A DNA stretch of 48,735 nt, from the NCBI GenBank assembly GCA_022652545.1, contig JALCRM010000014.1:1-48735 (forward strand), in the 5' to 3' direction. The stretch's first letter is position 1. Every line of letters begins with the position of its first letter. This DNA is from Lachnospiraceae bacterium. GTDB lineage: Bacteria; Bacillota; Clostridia; Lachnospirales; Lachnospiraceae. Positions 8,983 through 17,849 of this stretch are shown here, piece after piece. Under the pieces are notes generated by a model, which was not told the DNA's origin, did not search any database, and saw only the letters and a list, made by a program, of their open reading frames with translations. A program made the position numbers and the translations under genes.

Positions 8983-10062
8983 TTATTGTACATTCAGCAG
9001 GTTCTCCGCCATCCAGGCCTGCGCGAGCTCCGGCCATACGGCAACTTCCGCGTTCGGCCGATTGGTCTCCGGATCCCAGGCAAAGCCGGACGGTCTCGAG
9101 GGATCAAACTGAGCTTCCAGTTCCTGCAGCGCAGTATCCGGCACTCCCGAAAGGTCCGGGCTGTCCGGGACATTCTGCATGCCTGTTTTACGCCGCAGTG
9201 CCTCCATGACCGCGAAGGTCTGGGCCATCGTGTACGGTTCTCCGAAATGTCCTTCCGACCACTCGGCGTTTGCCAGTGACAGGCCATGATGTCCCTCTGT
9301 AAAAATATGCAGGGCATAGGGAACGCCGGCCCTCTGCAGAGCTTCGGCAAACAGATAGCTGTTCTGCACAGGGACGCAGTCGTCTGTTGCGGTCTGCCAG
9401 ACAAAACACGGCGGGCACGTGGATGTCACCTGTTTTTCAAGAGACCAGTATTCCAGTTCCTCCGGCGTACCGGTGCAGCGGCAGCGGGCTTTGCCCGTCG
9501 CAGGATCCATCTCGCCGGGTACTGTTTCCACCCCCAGCAGAGCCTGTACAGAACCCTCATGCGCGTATTTCCCTGTCGTGATCACAGGATAGCAGAGCAG
9601 TGCCGCATCCGGGCGGTTCGAAATGCCGCGTAAAACGGCATCCTCCTCCCGGACATCCTGTCCGTGCACACAGAGGCTGGCACAGACATGCGCGGCTGCC
9701 GAGAATCCGCAGACCACTGTTTTGTCAGGCAGGATTCCATACTCTTCCGCGCGGCTGCGTACGATGCGTACGGCGCGCGAAATATCGCGCAGCGCCTGGT
9801 CCTTCACGGGACAGTTCATAAGCAGATTGGTCGTGTAAGTCAGTACAAAGGCATTGAATCCCTTCTCATAGAACTTCCTGGCCACGATCTCGCCTTCCGT
9901 GGGTGCAACCACACAGTAGCCGCCGCCGGGCGCCACGATCATGCAAGGGTGCCGGACCGCCGTGTCATCGTGCAGATAGCCACGCAACGACGGTATAAAT
10001 CCGCACGCCATCGGATACGTATATTCATTTTTGTTCCACAGTGTGACCGTAAATGTTTTCAA
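8983..10062 (-). CDS. Alpha/beta-hydrolase, acetyl-xylan-esterase/BD-FAE-like
   Basis: This 359-residue cytoplasmic serine hydrolase probably removes acyl groups from a sugar or glycan. Visible features are the oxyanion-hole motif PGGGY (about residue 45), the nucleophile elbow CGFSAAAH (about 118, where the family usually has GFSAGGH), a candidate acid Asp in TATDDCVPV and the His in EGHHGLSLA. No signal peptide is seen. The start is TTG 10062, supported by AAGGAGG seven bases upstream. It lies 18 bp after the SLH protease gene and is the last gene before the terminator at 8926-8967, so it is probably the end of the envelope operon. A role on acetylated cell-wall polymer intermediates is inference from context; deacetylation of imported oligosaccharides is equally possible. 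Confidence 0.78.
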   Translation of the reverse strand: MKTFTVTLWNKNEYTYPMACGFIPSLRGYLHDDTAVRHPCMIVAPGGGYCVVAPTEGEIVARKFYEKGFNAFVLTYTTNLLMNCPVKDQALRDISRAVRIVRSRAEEYGILPDKTVVCGFSAAAHVCASLCVHGQDVREEDAVLRGISNRPDAALLCYPVITTGKYAHEGSVQALLGVETVPGEMDPATGKARCRCTGTPEELEYWSLEKQVTSTCPPCFVWQTATDDCVPVQNSYLFAEALQRAGVPYALHIFTEGHHGLSLANAEWSEGHFGEPYTMAQTFAVMEALRRKTGMQNVPDSPDLSGVPDTALQELEAQFDPSRPSGFAWDPETNRPNAEVAVWPELAQAWMAENLLNVQ

Positions 10063-10080
10063 AAGCGAGCCTCCTTAAAG

Positions 10081-12711
10081 CTACATCCCGTATTTTTCGC
10101 CAAATGTTTTGATGATCTTGGCACAGACGACTCTTGTCACGTCTTCTTTGGGGGAGAGGTAATATGTGCCGTTTTTGACAGTGCCGCTGATGATACCGTT
10201 CCCGATCGCCCATTTCATGGCAGTCACGGCATATTTACTGACCTTGCCGGCATCCGGATAACCGGACAGATCGCCCGCTGTCCCTGTGGTATACCCCTTG
10301 TAATTCACGGCATATCTGTACAGGATCTGCAGCAGCTGTTCCCTCGTTATGGGGTCGGCGGGTCCGAAACTGCCGCCTGCATAGCCATACACGATCTTCT
10401 CTGATGCGGCCCAGAGCACCGGCTTCACATAATATGCGCCGTTGTCGGGAACATCCGTGAATACGGGAGAGTACGCAATATCCGGCCTGCCTTCTATCCT
10501 GTACAGGATGGACGTGAACATACCTCTCGTCAGATTTTCCTCGGGACTGAAGGTCGTCGTCCCCGTACCCAGCAACAGTCCGTTTTCATATACGTACAGG
10601 ACCGCCTGATGCTTCCAGTTCGAGGGATCGGAGCTGACGTCCGTAAAAGGGAAATCCTCCGTGACCATGACCGTGCACACAGCACTGTGGCCCTGGCAGG
10701 TCGCCGTGACAACCGCTGTTCCCGCACCGATGCCTCTGACTGTGCCGTCTGTGACCGAGGCAACTTTGGGATCGCTGCTCTCCCATGTAACGCTTTTCGA
10801 AGAGGTGGTGTTCTCCGGATCATAGGAGACCGTCAGTACCTCTGATTTTCCGGTCAGAAGACTCATTTCGGATTTGTCGAGGCTGATCGACTGAAGCGGG
10901 ATCGCAGCTATGTCGTTTGTAAACGCCTTGATACGGATATTTCCGCTGTGGCTGCTGCCATAGTCGCTCCAGGTGCCGTCGCTTTTAAGAAAACTCTGTC
11001 CCGACGAGGCCGCCTTGTCCATTTCGATCCATCCGGAGGAAGAATAGTTATATTCCGTGGCGAAATAAACGCTTCCGCTGTCCTTGGACAGCGTAACGAC
11101 AACGGCAAAGGTGTCCCCCTCCGCCAGCGTCACCGGCGCATTCAGGCGCACCGTATAATAGCCGGTACAGGTCGTACTGCCTTCCGTTGTCGCAGTGCTC
11201 TGCAAAGCGCCGCTTTCGGGATCCGCAGGGTCTGTAAGGTTCTTATAGATCTGTACCTTGTAACCGGTATTGACCGTGGACGCGGTCTCAAACGAAACAG
11301 CATCCAGCGACTCTTCTCCGTCAGAATTGCCCTTTGCGGTAAAAACATTTGCCGCCGTGATACTTCCGCTGCCGCCCGCACCGTTATGAACACCGAAGAA
11401 GGTATTGCCGTCATACTGATAATTATGGTCTTCCTCCCCTGCCGGAGAAGCTATAAACACCATTCCCTTGGGGTTCAGCCCCAGATCGTAGTAGGAAAGC
11501 CAGAAGTATCCGCCGTATGAATAGCCTTCCCTGCCCCAGCTGTTTCGTACAAGCCAGGCTCCGTCCCCGGAGGGTTCGGTGTTGAAATTCGACTTTGAAA
11601 AGCTGTCGTCCCAGCCCACGATCGTGACGGCATGGTTGCGCACAGTCGTTGCTGTACTGTAGTAGTACGCGTTCGTACTGGAATTGTAATATGCATTGGT
11701 CATCGAAGGTACGGCATAGAATGAGATACCGATCCCGCCGTTGCTGACAATGTAGCTCTTTGCAAGGGCACGGTCCGTACTGATGTCCAGGCTGTATATG
11801 TCGCCGACATAGGCTTTGTTGGAGGAATAGTACTGATACGACGTATCAAGGCTGCTGTTCAGTACACTGGTCTCGTTCTCCTCCGTAGTCACCAGAGCCC
11901 CGCTGTCATCTGCCACAGCCACCCAGTTCGCAAGGGTCTGACCGGCCATGCCGAAATTGGCTCCGGCTTTCAGAAAACCGCCTGAGGAAATGGGGGTCAG
12001 GCATGTGGTCGTATCTCCCGAAGTTCCCCCCAGCGGATCAACCGCACTCCCGATGTTTTGAAATAAAGTGAAATAGCTGAGCTGCAGTTCCGAAAGATCT
12101 ATGCCCTGATATGCAGCATAGTCCTGATGCAGCAGACTCATTTCGATAAGCGCAACACTGCCGAAAGCCCAGCAGTTGCCGTATGGATTCTGATTCCTGA
12201 TCGCCGGCAGGTACTTGCCGGTGTCCGAGCCGGAAAGCGGATTGTAGACGGTATCGGAAGCGGCTGCTCTGAGGCGCAGCATGCCTTTGGTATGATAGTC
12301 TTCATCCTCCGTAACCGAAGGGACATCCTCGTCGAAAGGCAGCTCGTGATAGCCGGTAGCCATCTCTTCCGAGTCGGAGACCGCCGATGCGGCTGCTTCC
12401 ATATCCGAAGCTGACGATGAGGCCGCTTCCTCCGCATCCGACGCCGATGTTGACGACGAAGCCGCTTCCTCCGCATCCGAAACCGAAGTTGAAGCCGCGG
12501 CCGAAGATGCTTCTTCCGCATCCGACGTCGAAGCTGACGACGAGGCTGCTTCTTCCGCATCCGAAACCGAAGTTGAAGCCGCGGCCGAAGACGCTTCCTC
12601 CGTATCCGACGCCGAAGCTGATTCTTCCGCAAAGACCGGCCCTGCCGTTACGATAGATAACAGCAGAGCCGTAAGTATACCTCTGAAGATCCGGGATTTA
12701 TTGTAGTTCAA
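10081..12711 (-). CDS. SLH-anchored papain-family (C1) cysteine protease
   Basis: This is an 876-residue exported protease held in the cell wall. TTG 12711 is preferred because GAGGA lies just upstream and the signal peptide (RGILTALLLSIVTAGPVFA) follows; the longer ATG at 12846 would overlap the preceding gene. Domains in order are: signal peptide; a Ser/Ala/Asp/Glu stalk with 28-residue repeats; a C1 peptidase domain with catalytic Cys (NQNPYGNCWAFGSV), His (RNHAVTIVGWDD) and Asn (WLVRNSWG); a lectin-like beta domain; a Big_2 domain (IPLQSISLDKSEMSL, VASVTDGTVRGIGAGTAVV); and three C-terminal SLH domains with TRGM, TREQ and TRVV in the TRAE position. It sits directly after a CsaB-like gene, the enzyme type that makes the SLH ligand. 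Confidence 0.9.
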   Translation of the reverse strand: MNYNKSRIFRGILTALLLSIVTAGPVFAEESASASDTEEASSAAASTSVSDAEEAASSSASTSDAEEASSAAASTSVSDAEEAASSSTSASDAEEAASSSASDMEAAASAVSDSEEMATGYHELPFDEDVPSVTEDEDYHTKGMLRLRAAASDTVYNPLSGSDTGKYLPAIRNQNPYGNCWAFGSVALIEMSLLHQDYAAYQGIDLSELQLSYFTLFQNIGSAVDPLGGTSGDTTTCLTPISSGGFLKAGANFGMAGQTLANWVAVADDSGALVTTEENETSVLNSSLDTSYQYYSSNKAYVGDIYSLDISTDRALAKSYIVSNGGIGISFYAVPSMTNAYYNSSTNAYYYSTATTVRNHAVTIVGWDDSFSKSNFNTEPSGDGAWLVRNSWGREGYSYGGYFWLSYYDLGLNPKGMVFIASPAGEEDHNYQYDGNTFFGVHNGAGGSGSITAANVFTAKGNSDGEESLDAVSFETASTVNTGYKVQIYKNLTDPADPESGALQSTATTEGSTTCTGYYTVRLNAPVTLAEGDTFAVVVTLSKDSGSVYFATEYNYSSSGWIEMDKAASSGQSFLKSDGTWSDYGSSHSGNIRIKAFTNDIAAIPLQSISLDKSEMSLLTGKSEVLTVSYDPENTTSSKSVTWESSDPKVASVTDGTVRGIGAGTAVVTATCQGHSAVCTVMVTEDFPFTDVSSDPSNWKHQAVLYVYENGLLLGTGTTTFSPEENLTRGMFTSILYRIEGRPDIAYSPVFTDVPDNGAYYVKPVLWAASEKIVYGYAGGSFGPADPITREQLLQILYRYAVNYKGYTTGTAGDLSGYPDAGKVSKYAVTAMKWAIGNGIISGTVKNGTYYLSPKEDVTRVVCAKIIKTFGEKYGM
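12390..12630 (-). repeat. 84-bp coding repeats in the acidic Ser/Ala stalk
   Basis: Two nearly identical copies of an 84-bp unit encode the 28-residue stretch starting EEASSAAASTSVSDAEEAAS; the ccgcatccgaaaccga anchors are exactly 84 bp apart. Shorter degenerate SDAEEAASS units flank them. This is a low-complexity, acidic stalk right after the signal peptide. Confidence 0.85.
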
Positions 12712-12752
12712 GTATTTCCTCAACTTTCTGCAGGCAATATCCGCAGAAAAAC

Positions 12753-13919
12753 TCAATCTGCACCGACTGTTTTTCGGAAGCAGACATCGTTTTTTGACTC
12801 TGCAAGCTGCATCTTTCCGCGGATCTCCTCCAGATCCCGGACACATTTATCCCTGTTTTTCATGATCTCTTCAATACTTCTGCATACATCGGAAGCATTG
12901 ACGCTGTCGACTTCATGATAATCATTTATATCCAGCGTGCGGACGATACCCAGCCCTTTGTCCTGATAGACGATGGGAATGACCGGTGTCAGCACATTGA
13001 TCGCATAAATGATACTGTGCAGACGCATGCCCAGAAGGAACCGGGCCCCTTTGATGACAGCCTCTGCGCTTTTGGACGGAAACAGGGTCTGGTCAATGAT
13101 CCTGTTCCGTTCTGCGTTTCCGCCGTTTTTACGCAGTTCCTCGAGCACATCCCGCGCCACTTCCGTGTCTCTTCCGTGGCACATGGAAAGAAAAACCACA
13201 TCCAGATGATATTGATCATTGATCCTGGCAACGATATCCGCCATCTCACGAACATAACGGTGATACTCTTTCCTGCCCTTGTACAGATGCAGTCCGTTTG
13301 CCACTTTCACGGGCAGCAGCGGATAAGTGTCATACCAGTGGCGGATCGATATGCAGCAGTAATTATCCGGAAATTCGAAGAAGCTTTTTACCTGGCTGTA
13401 CTCTTCCTCCGACGGACTTCCCAGGGCAAACACCGGGTCTGCGGTCACTTCATGATTTTTTACCTTCAGCAGCTCATCCAGCAGCTGATCCGAAACTACA
13501 TCCCGCAGCGTGATGTAGTCCACTTTGCTGAGGATCCGGCTCGCCAGCATGCGGTTGAAGCTGTAATGAAGCTCCCCGATACTGCAGCCGTAAATAAAGG
13601 TCTTTTTGTGTTTTTTCTCCGCATAATGCAGGCAGGACAGCCAGCGGAGCGGATTGTAGACGGAAGTCTTATCCTGTATCAGCCCTCCGCCGCCATACAT
13701 AAAGATGTCGCAGTCCTTGATCACTTTTCTGGCTTCCGGCGACTGTATCGTACAGTAGCAGTATTTCGGATCATTCACAGACAGACGCGTTTTTTCCGCA
13801 TCCAATGAAATAATCGCAATATTATATTCTGGACTGTATCTCCTCAGCAGAATGCCAAGAAGCGCTTCATCCCCGGAATTGTCGATCCCGGATGCGCAGC
13901 AGATGACAAGTTTTTTCAT
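12753..13919 (-). CDS. csaB: Polysaccharide pyruvyl transferase family protein (CsaB-like)
   Basis: This 388-residue cytoplasmic enzyme is predicted to transfer pyruvate from PEP to a sugar of a cell-wall polymer precursor. Family hallmarks are the N-terminal NSGDEALL motif, the glycine-rich MYGGGGLIQD (about residue 75), and the C-terminal GMRLHSIIYA and PIVYQDKGLG. ATG 13919 is chosen over ATG 13925 because GAGAG then sits at a normal distance. CsaB ketal-pyruvylates secondary cell wall polymer, which SLH domains bind. Here the gene lies between a flippase gene and an SLH-protein gene on the same strand. The family assignment is firm. The CsaB function is inferred from similarity and from the three SLH proteins nearby. 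Confidence 0.85.
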   Translation of the reverse strand: MKKLVICCASGIDNSGDEALLGILLRRYSPEYNIAIISLDAEKTRLSVNDPKYCYCTIQSPEARKVIKDCDIFMYGGGGLIQDKTSVYNPLRWLSCLHYAEKKHKKTFIYGCSIGELHYSFNRMLASRILSKVDYITLRDVVSDQLLDELLKVKNHEVTADPVFALGSPSEEEYSQVKSFFEFPDNYCCISIRHWYDTYPLLPVKVANGLHLYKGRKEYHRYVREMADIVARINDQYHLDVVFLSMCHGRDTEVARDVLEELRKNGGNAERNRIIDQTLFPSKSAEAVIKGARFLLGMRLHSIIYAINVLTPVIPIVYQDKGLGIVRTLDINDYHEVDSVNASDVCRSIEEIMKNRDKCVRDLEEIRGKMQLAESKNDVCFRKTVGAD

Positions 13920-13961
13920 GAGCATTTCTCTCTGTGTTTTTTATTATTATAACGTATCTTC

Positions 13962-15410
13962 TTAGTTGTGCCTGATTTTTTTTACGATTTCCGAAACAGA
14001 TATAACCTTTAAACCGTTCAGGAGCAGCAGATAGCCCAGATATACCGCCGCATACACGGCCGCGACCTGGAGGATGTTCTCCGTGACCCAGTAATGTGCA
14101 AGCAGCGCCATGGCTGCCGCCAGAGCCAGATCCATCAGAAACAGTCTGAGATGCTGTTTCGTCAGCATATTCCTGTAGATCGCCGTCAGTTTCCTCCACG
14201 ACAGCACGCAGCCCAGGAAGCCCGCCGTCAAAGTGGCCAGTGCCGCGCCGTTGATCCCCATGGCCGGTATCATCAGTCTGCAGGCCAGCGCGTCTGCGCC
14301 GGTCACGACAAGCGCCAGCACCATTCCGTATGTTTTGCGCCCCGCCGCACACAGAAATATGTAAAAGATGACGAACATCCCGATAAAGAACTGTCCGAAC
14401 ATCAGTATCCCGGTCGCCATACTTGCTGCCCTGTAGGCGGCCTTGTAGAAGCCTGCCAGCAGATTGGACATCGTCGGTACGATGATCATCACGATCGGAA
14501 GTACAAAGGCCAGGACAACCATCAGCAGCTCCTGGATCGTTCTGCTGCATCCTTCCTCATCTTTCCTGCTGTACTGGGCTGTCAGTATGGGAAGGGAAAC
14601 CAGGTACAGCGCTGAAAGCAGATAATAGGCCACCTTGGCAAAATTGGTCGCAGCAGTGTAGTAGCCCACCTGGTCCATGTCTGTCACAAGGGCATTCGTA
14701 AAGAGCATATCCAGATTCAGGATCACGGTGATACAGATGAAGAAAATCAGGAAATCCAGGCCGCAGCGGACAAAATCACGGGAACTGATCCTCGGCTTCT
14801 CTTTCTTCTCGTTTTCCGGGATCTTCCCGTAGATCTTCCTGACACGGAGAAGCCCCAGCACAGAACCGACGACAGCCGCTGACAGATAGGCTGCCAGCGT
14901 CCCGTAGGCGCTTTCGGAAAAAACACTGCCCACATAAGGGATAACGGTAAGCTTCATCAGGCAGTAAGCGATCATGGTCATCGTCTCCGCCCGGAACAGA
15001 CGGAATCCGTTGATGATGCCCACCGAAATGAAATACATGGCCGTAAACGGGATGGTGACCGCCGTGATACGGATATCATTGGCCAGGTCCGGAACATTCA
15101 GTACCGAAGCGATGGCATCTGCCCCCACGATGCTGACCAGCGAAAGAGCCACCGCCACAAGGAACTGGTAGATCACCGATTTACGTATCAGATCCCTGCG
15201 TTCATAGCGGCCCGCGGCGATCTGGCTGCTGGCTGCCTGTCTGATGCCGTTTGACAGAAAGTTATAATCGATGTTCATAATGCTCAGAATGACGCCGATC
15301 ACGCCATACTCAGCGGGAGTGAGCACTTTGCCCAGATACATGTTCATTGCGTATCCGGTCAGAACAAAGATGATCTTTGATATCACATGGAGTACAAGTC
15401 CTTCTCCCAT
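13962..15410 (-). CDS. Polysaccharide flippase, Wzx/MVF type (CsaA-like)
   Basis: A 482-residue polytopic membrane protein with 12-14 predicted helices and no soluble domain. The N-terminus (SKIIFVLTGYAMNMYLGKVL, then TPAEYGVIGVI) is typical of O-antigen/teichoic-polymer flippases of the MATE-related superfamily. ATG 15410 has AGGAAGGGAAG upstream. It lies 13 bp after the GT-C-like gene and 42 bp before the csaB-like gene. In Bacillus the csaA product is a predicted oligosaccharide transporter paired with csaB, and this arrangement is the same. It probably flips lipid-linked wall-polymer units, pyruvylated or not. The substrate cannot be read from sequence. Confidence 0.82.
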   Translation of the reverse strand: MGEGLVLHVISKIIFVLTGYAMNMYLGKVLTPAEYGVIGVILSIMNIDYNFLSNGIRQAASSQIAAGRYERRDLIRKSVIYQFLVAVALSLVSIVGADAIASVLNVPDLANDIRITAVTIPFTAMYFISVGIINGFRLFRAETMTMIAYCLMKLTVIPYVGSVFSESAYGTLAAYLSAAVVGSVLGLLRVRKIYGKIPENEKKEKPRISSRDFVRCGLDFLIFFICITVILNLDMLFTNALVTDMDQVGYYTAATNFAKVAYYLLSALYLVSLPILTAQYSRKDEEGCSRTIQELLMVVLAFVLPIVMIIVPTMSNLLAGFYKAAYRAASMATGILMFGQFFIGMFVIFYIFLCAAGRKTYGMVLALVVTGADALACRLMIPAMGINGAALATLTAGFLGCVLSWRKLTAIYRNMLTKQHLRLFLMDLALAAAMALLAHYWVTENILQVAAVYAAVYLGYLLLLNGLKVISVSEIVKKIRHN

Positions 15411-15423
15411 CGGTCTTCCCTTC

Positions 15424-17736
15424 CTAACGTTCCGAAATACTGCGCAGGGTGACCGTGCGGATCACTGCAGTGCCCGCTTCCGGATCGGAACTGACGATGA
15501 CCTTGAAAACATGCAGCATCTGCGAAAGCTGCACCTCCATGACACACTCCGTATCCGTCTGCCTTACGATGCGCGATGATGTATATTTTGTGTGGTCGTA
15601 CCTTCTCCACGGAAGATATGTCCCCTGTGCATGTACTTCCGGATCTATGGCGGACAGACCTTCCCCTGTTATCGTGACCTCGTATTCCCCGGCGGGCAGC
15701 GTTTTCCCGACACTTTCAAAGCTCTCGCCGGGAGCGAGTACAAGGCTTTCCCCCGCCGGAACGGTGCCCGGAGCCGACCATTCCAGCGTCTGCAGGTCGA
15801 GTCCTACATTCCCGTCCCGTTTTGTCAGTTTTCTCCCTCCCGCCCCGAGTTCATCGGCAAGCTTCTCTCCCTTTACAAAGACTGTCTCCGAAGTCCCGGT
15901 ATCCTCCATGAGATAAATACTCTCATAGTAACAGTCGAGAAAAACATCCTCTGAGGCCATGATATAACTGTTTTCCGGAAGATCTTCGATCTGCAGCGTC
16001 ACATTCGGATCCGAGGGATCGCATACCGCGTAAACGGAATAATCCGGGAGCACAAACTGGTAGTCGGAATCATACCCGTTCTTGCTTGTCAGATAATAGA
16101 CAGATCTGGCCCCCGTCTCCGCCTTCAGTCCGTTGAACAGCGCTGCCGCATCCGAAACCTTTTCATACTGATGCGCCGTATCGGGGATCAGAATAACGTT
16201 CGAAACATAGATATCACTGTACAGAAACGCTGCCGCAAGAAGCAGGACCGCAGCAGACCTCCTGTGCCTGATAAAGAGCAGGAACAGAAAGTATACGGCA
16301 AGACCTATGAGCGATGCTGTAAGGACAGCCTGCAGATTCTGCCGGAAAGCAATGTCATACTGCTCTTTCTCATAGCTCAGCGACTTCATGGCCACGAAGC
16401 GCCGCAGCAGCAGAGGCCGAAGATCCGTATAGGAAGTGCTGCCGGTATTGGGCTGGGCGGTCATCGCCGGCAGCACCAGACCGCAAAAGACCGCTGTCAG
16501 AAAAGCATAACACACCGCTCCGATCGCTGCGACCTTTTTTCCTGTTTTGTTTTCATGCCATAGCCAGGCGCCGGCCAGGAGCAGTGCCGGGATCAGGTCC
16601 GCAACATACCTGCCGTAGATCAGCTGGTCCGCACGTCCCTTGTTTACCATAAAACCGCTGCCGAGGGATACAGAAGAATAGGCAACTCTGATCAGGAAGG
16701 TGAGCAGGGCAAGCATGCAGAACACATGGCAGGCATCCGGACTCTCCGATCCGCTGCGCTGCCCGCTTTTCCTTTTTCCTGCAGGAAAAAGGGCTCTGCA
16801 GACCAGGATGAAGGCCGGAAAAACAAGACCGAAGGAAGTAACTGCCGCATAGTAGAGCTCCCCGCACAGCACCCTGAAGATCATGATGTAATATTTCGGA
16901 TCGCGGTAATTTTTCCTTATCGATGATAAAAATGAAGTTTCGGTATTTTTAAGGCTTTTGGCGTTCCAAAGATTGTGAATAAGATCATCCTTGACGCCCT
17001 CGCAGAGGTGTGCCACTGCAACATAGGCTGCCGCTGCGGCAAATAAACCGACAACGATCCCTATGCGCTTTCCCGAATTCCGCTTTCCGCGGTATGCATA
17101 CAGCAGAGAGATGGCCACACCTGCCGCCAGCGCGTATGTGAGCCCGTGCGTCGCATTTACATACGCCATGGTCCCGCCGGTCAGCAGGCCGATCAGCCAT
17201 TTCGGCGATCTGTCATCGTATACGAAAAGCAGCAGCAGATATGCGACCAGCCAGAAGGTCACATTGATGATCATCTCATTCCAGGCCACTTTCGAACTGG
17301 AATAATAGAAGGGCCACAGTCCTGTAAGAAGTGCACACGCCGCAGTGAACCGCGTACGTTCCAGTTTCAGGATACGATGCTGGATCGCATCCGTCAGCAG
17401 GGGGATCGTCGCGGTCAGCAGAGAATTGATCAGCAGTGCGCCTCTGTAGATCATGACAGGATCCCTGAATATCCTGAACAGCGGTACATAGAGCAGTGCC
17501 TGCCCGAAGCCGTGGTAAGCCACATGGGACTGCATGTAGGACGACCAGTTCTCTCCCGCAAAATAAGCCGCAATGGCAAAAACATGGAATTCATCGGCCA
17601 GAGAGCGCATGGGGTACATAAAAAAGATGACCGGCGTGTTGACTGCCAGAACGATCAGACTGAGCAGAACAGGCTTACTGATCAGTAAATTCTCTGTTTT
17701 TGCCAGTCTCTCATGCCGACTGTTTCGATCAATCAA
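15424..17736 (-). CDS. Polytopic GT-C-like membrane protein with extracytoplasmic C-terminal domain
   Basis: A 770-residue protein with roughly a dozen transmembrane helices in the first about 540 residues and a soluble C-terminal domain (about 560-770) likely outside the membrane. An acidic pair just after the first helix (RSLADEFHVFA) is where GT-C glycosyltransferases carry catalytic carboxylates. TTG 17736 is the likely start, with GGGGG about 9 bp upstream. It is the first gene of the operon running to 8983. It probably adds sugars from polyprenyl-phosphate donors to an envelope polymer. No precise family or substrate could be assigned. Confidence 0.6.
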   Translation of the reverse strand: MIDRNSRHERLAKTENLLISKPVLLSLIVLAVNTPVIFFMYPMRSLADEFHVFAIAAYFAGENWSSYMQSHVAYHGFGQALLYVPLFRIFRDPVMIYRGALLINSLLTATIPLLTDAIQHRILKLERTRFTAACALLTGLWPFYYSSSKVAWNEMIINVTFWLVAYLLLLFVYDDRSPKWLIGLLTGGTMAYVNATHGLTYALAAGVAISLLYAYRGKRNSGKRIGIVVGLFAAAAAYVAVAHLCEGVKDDLIHNLWNAKSLKNTETSFLSSIRKNYRDPKYYIMIFRVLCGELYYAAVTSFGLVFPAFILVCRALFPAGKRKSGQRSGSESPDACHVFCMLALLTFLIRVAYSSVSLGSGFMVNKGRADQLIYGRYVADLIPALLLAGAWLWHENKTGKKVAAIGAVCYAFLTAVFCGLVLPAMTAQPNTGSTSYTDLRPLLLRRFVAMKSLSYEKEQYDIAFRQNLQAVLTASLIGLAVYFLFLLFIRHRRSAAVLLLAAAFLYSDIYVSNVILIPDTAHQYEKVSDAAALFNGLKAETGARSVYYLTSKNGYDSDYQFVLPDYSVYAVCDPSDPNVTLQIEDLPENSYIMASEDVFLDCYYESIYLMEDTGTSETVFVKGEKLADELGAGGRKLTKRDGNVGLDLQTLEWSAPGTVPAGESLVLAPGESFESVGKTLPAGEYEVTITGEGLSAIDPEVHAQGTYLPWRRYDHTKYTSSRIVRQTDTECVMEVQLSQMLHVFKVIVSSDPEAGTAVIRTVTLRSISER

Positions 17737-17849
17737 AACGATTTACCCCCGGTATTCTTCTGCCTTTTAGCCGGCCTGTCCGCAGGCGGCAGCGTAATCA
17801 TAATAACATTTTCAAACACGGATATGGTACGGAAAATGCGTCAGCAGCG

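Noticed and set aside
12711..12846. Longer ATG start for the C1 protease
   Set aside because: It would overlap the csaB-like gene by about 94 bp, place a Cys/Arg-rich tail before the signal peptide and lacks a good ribosome-binding site.
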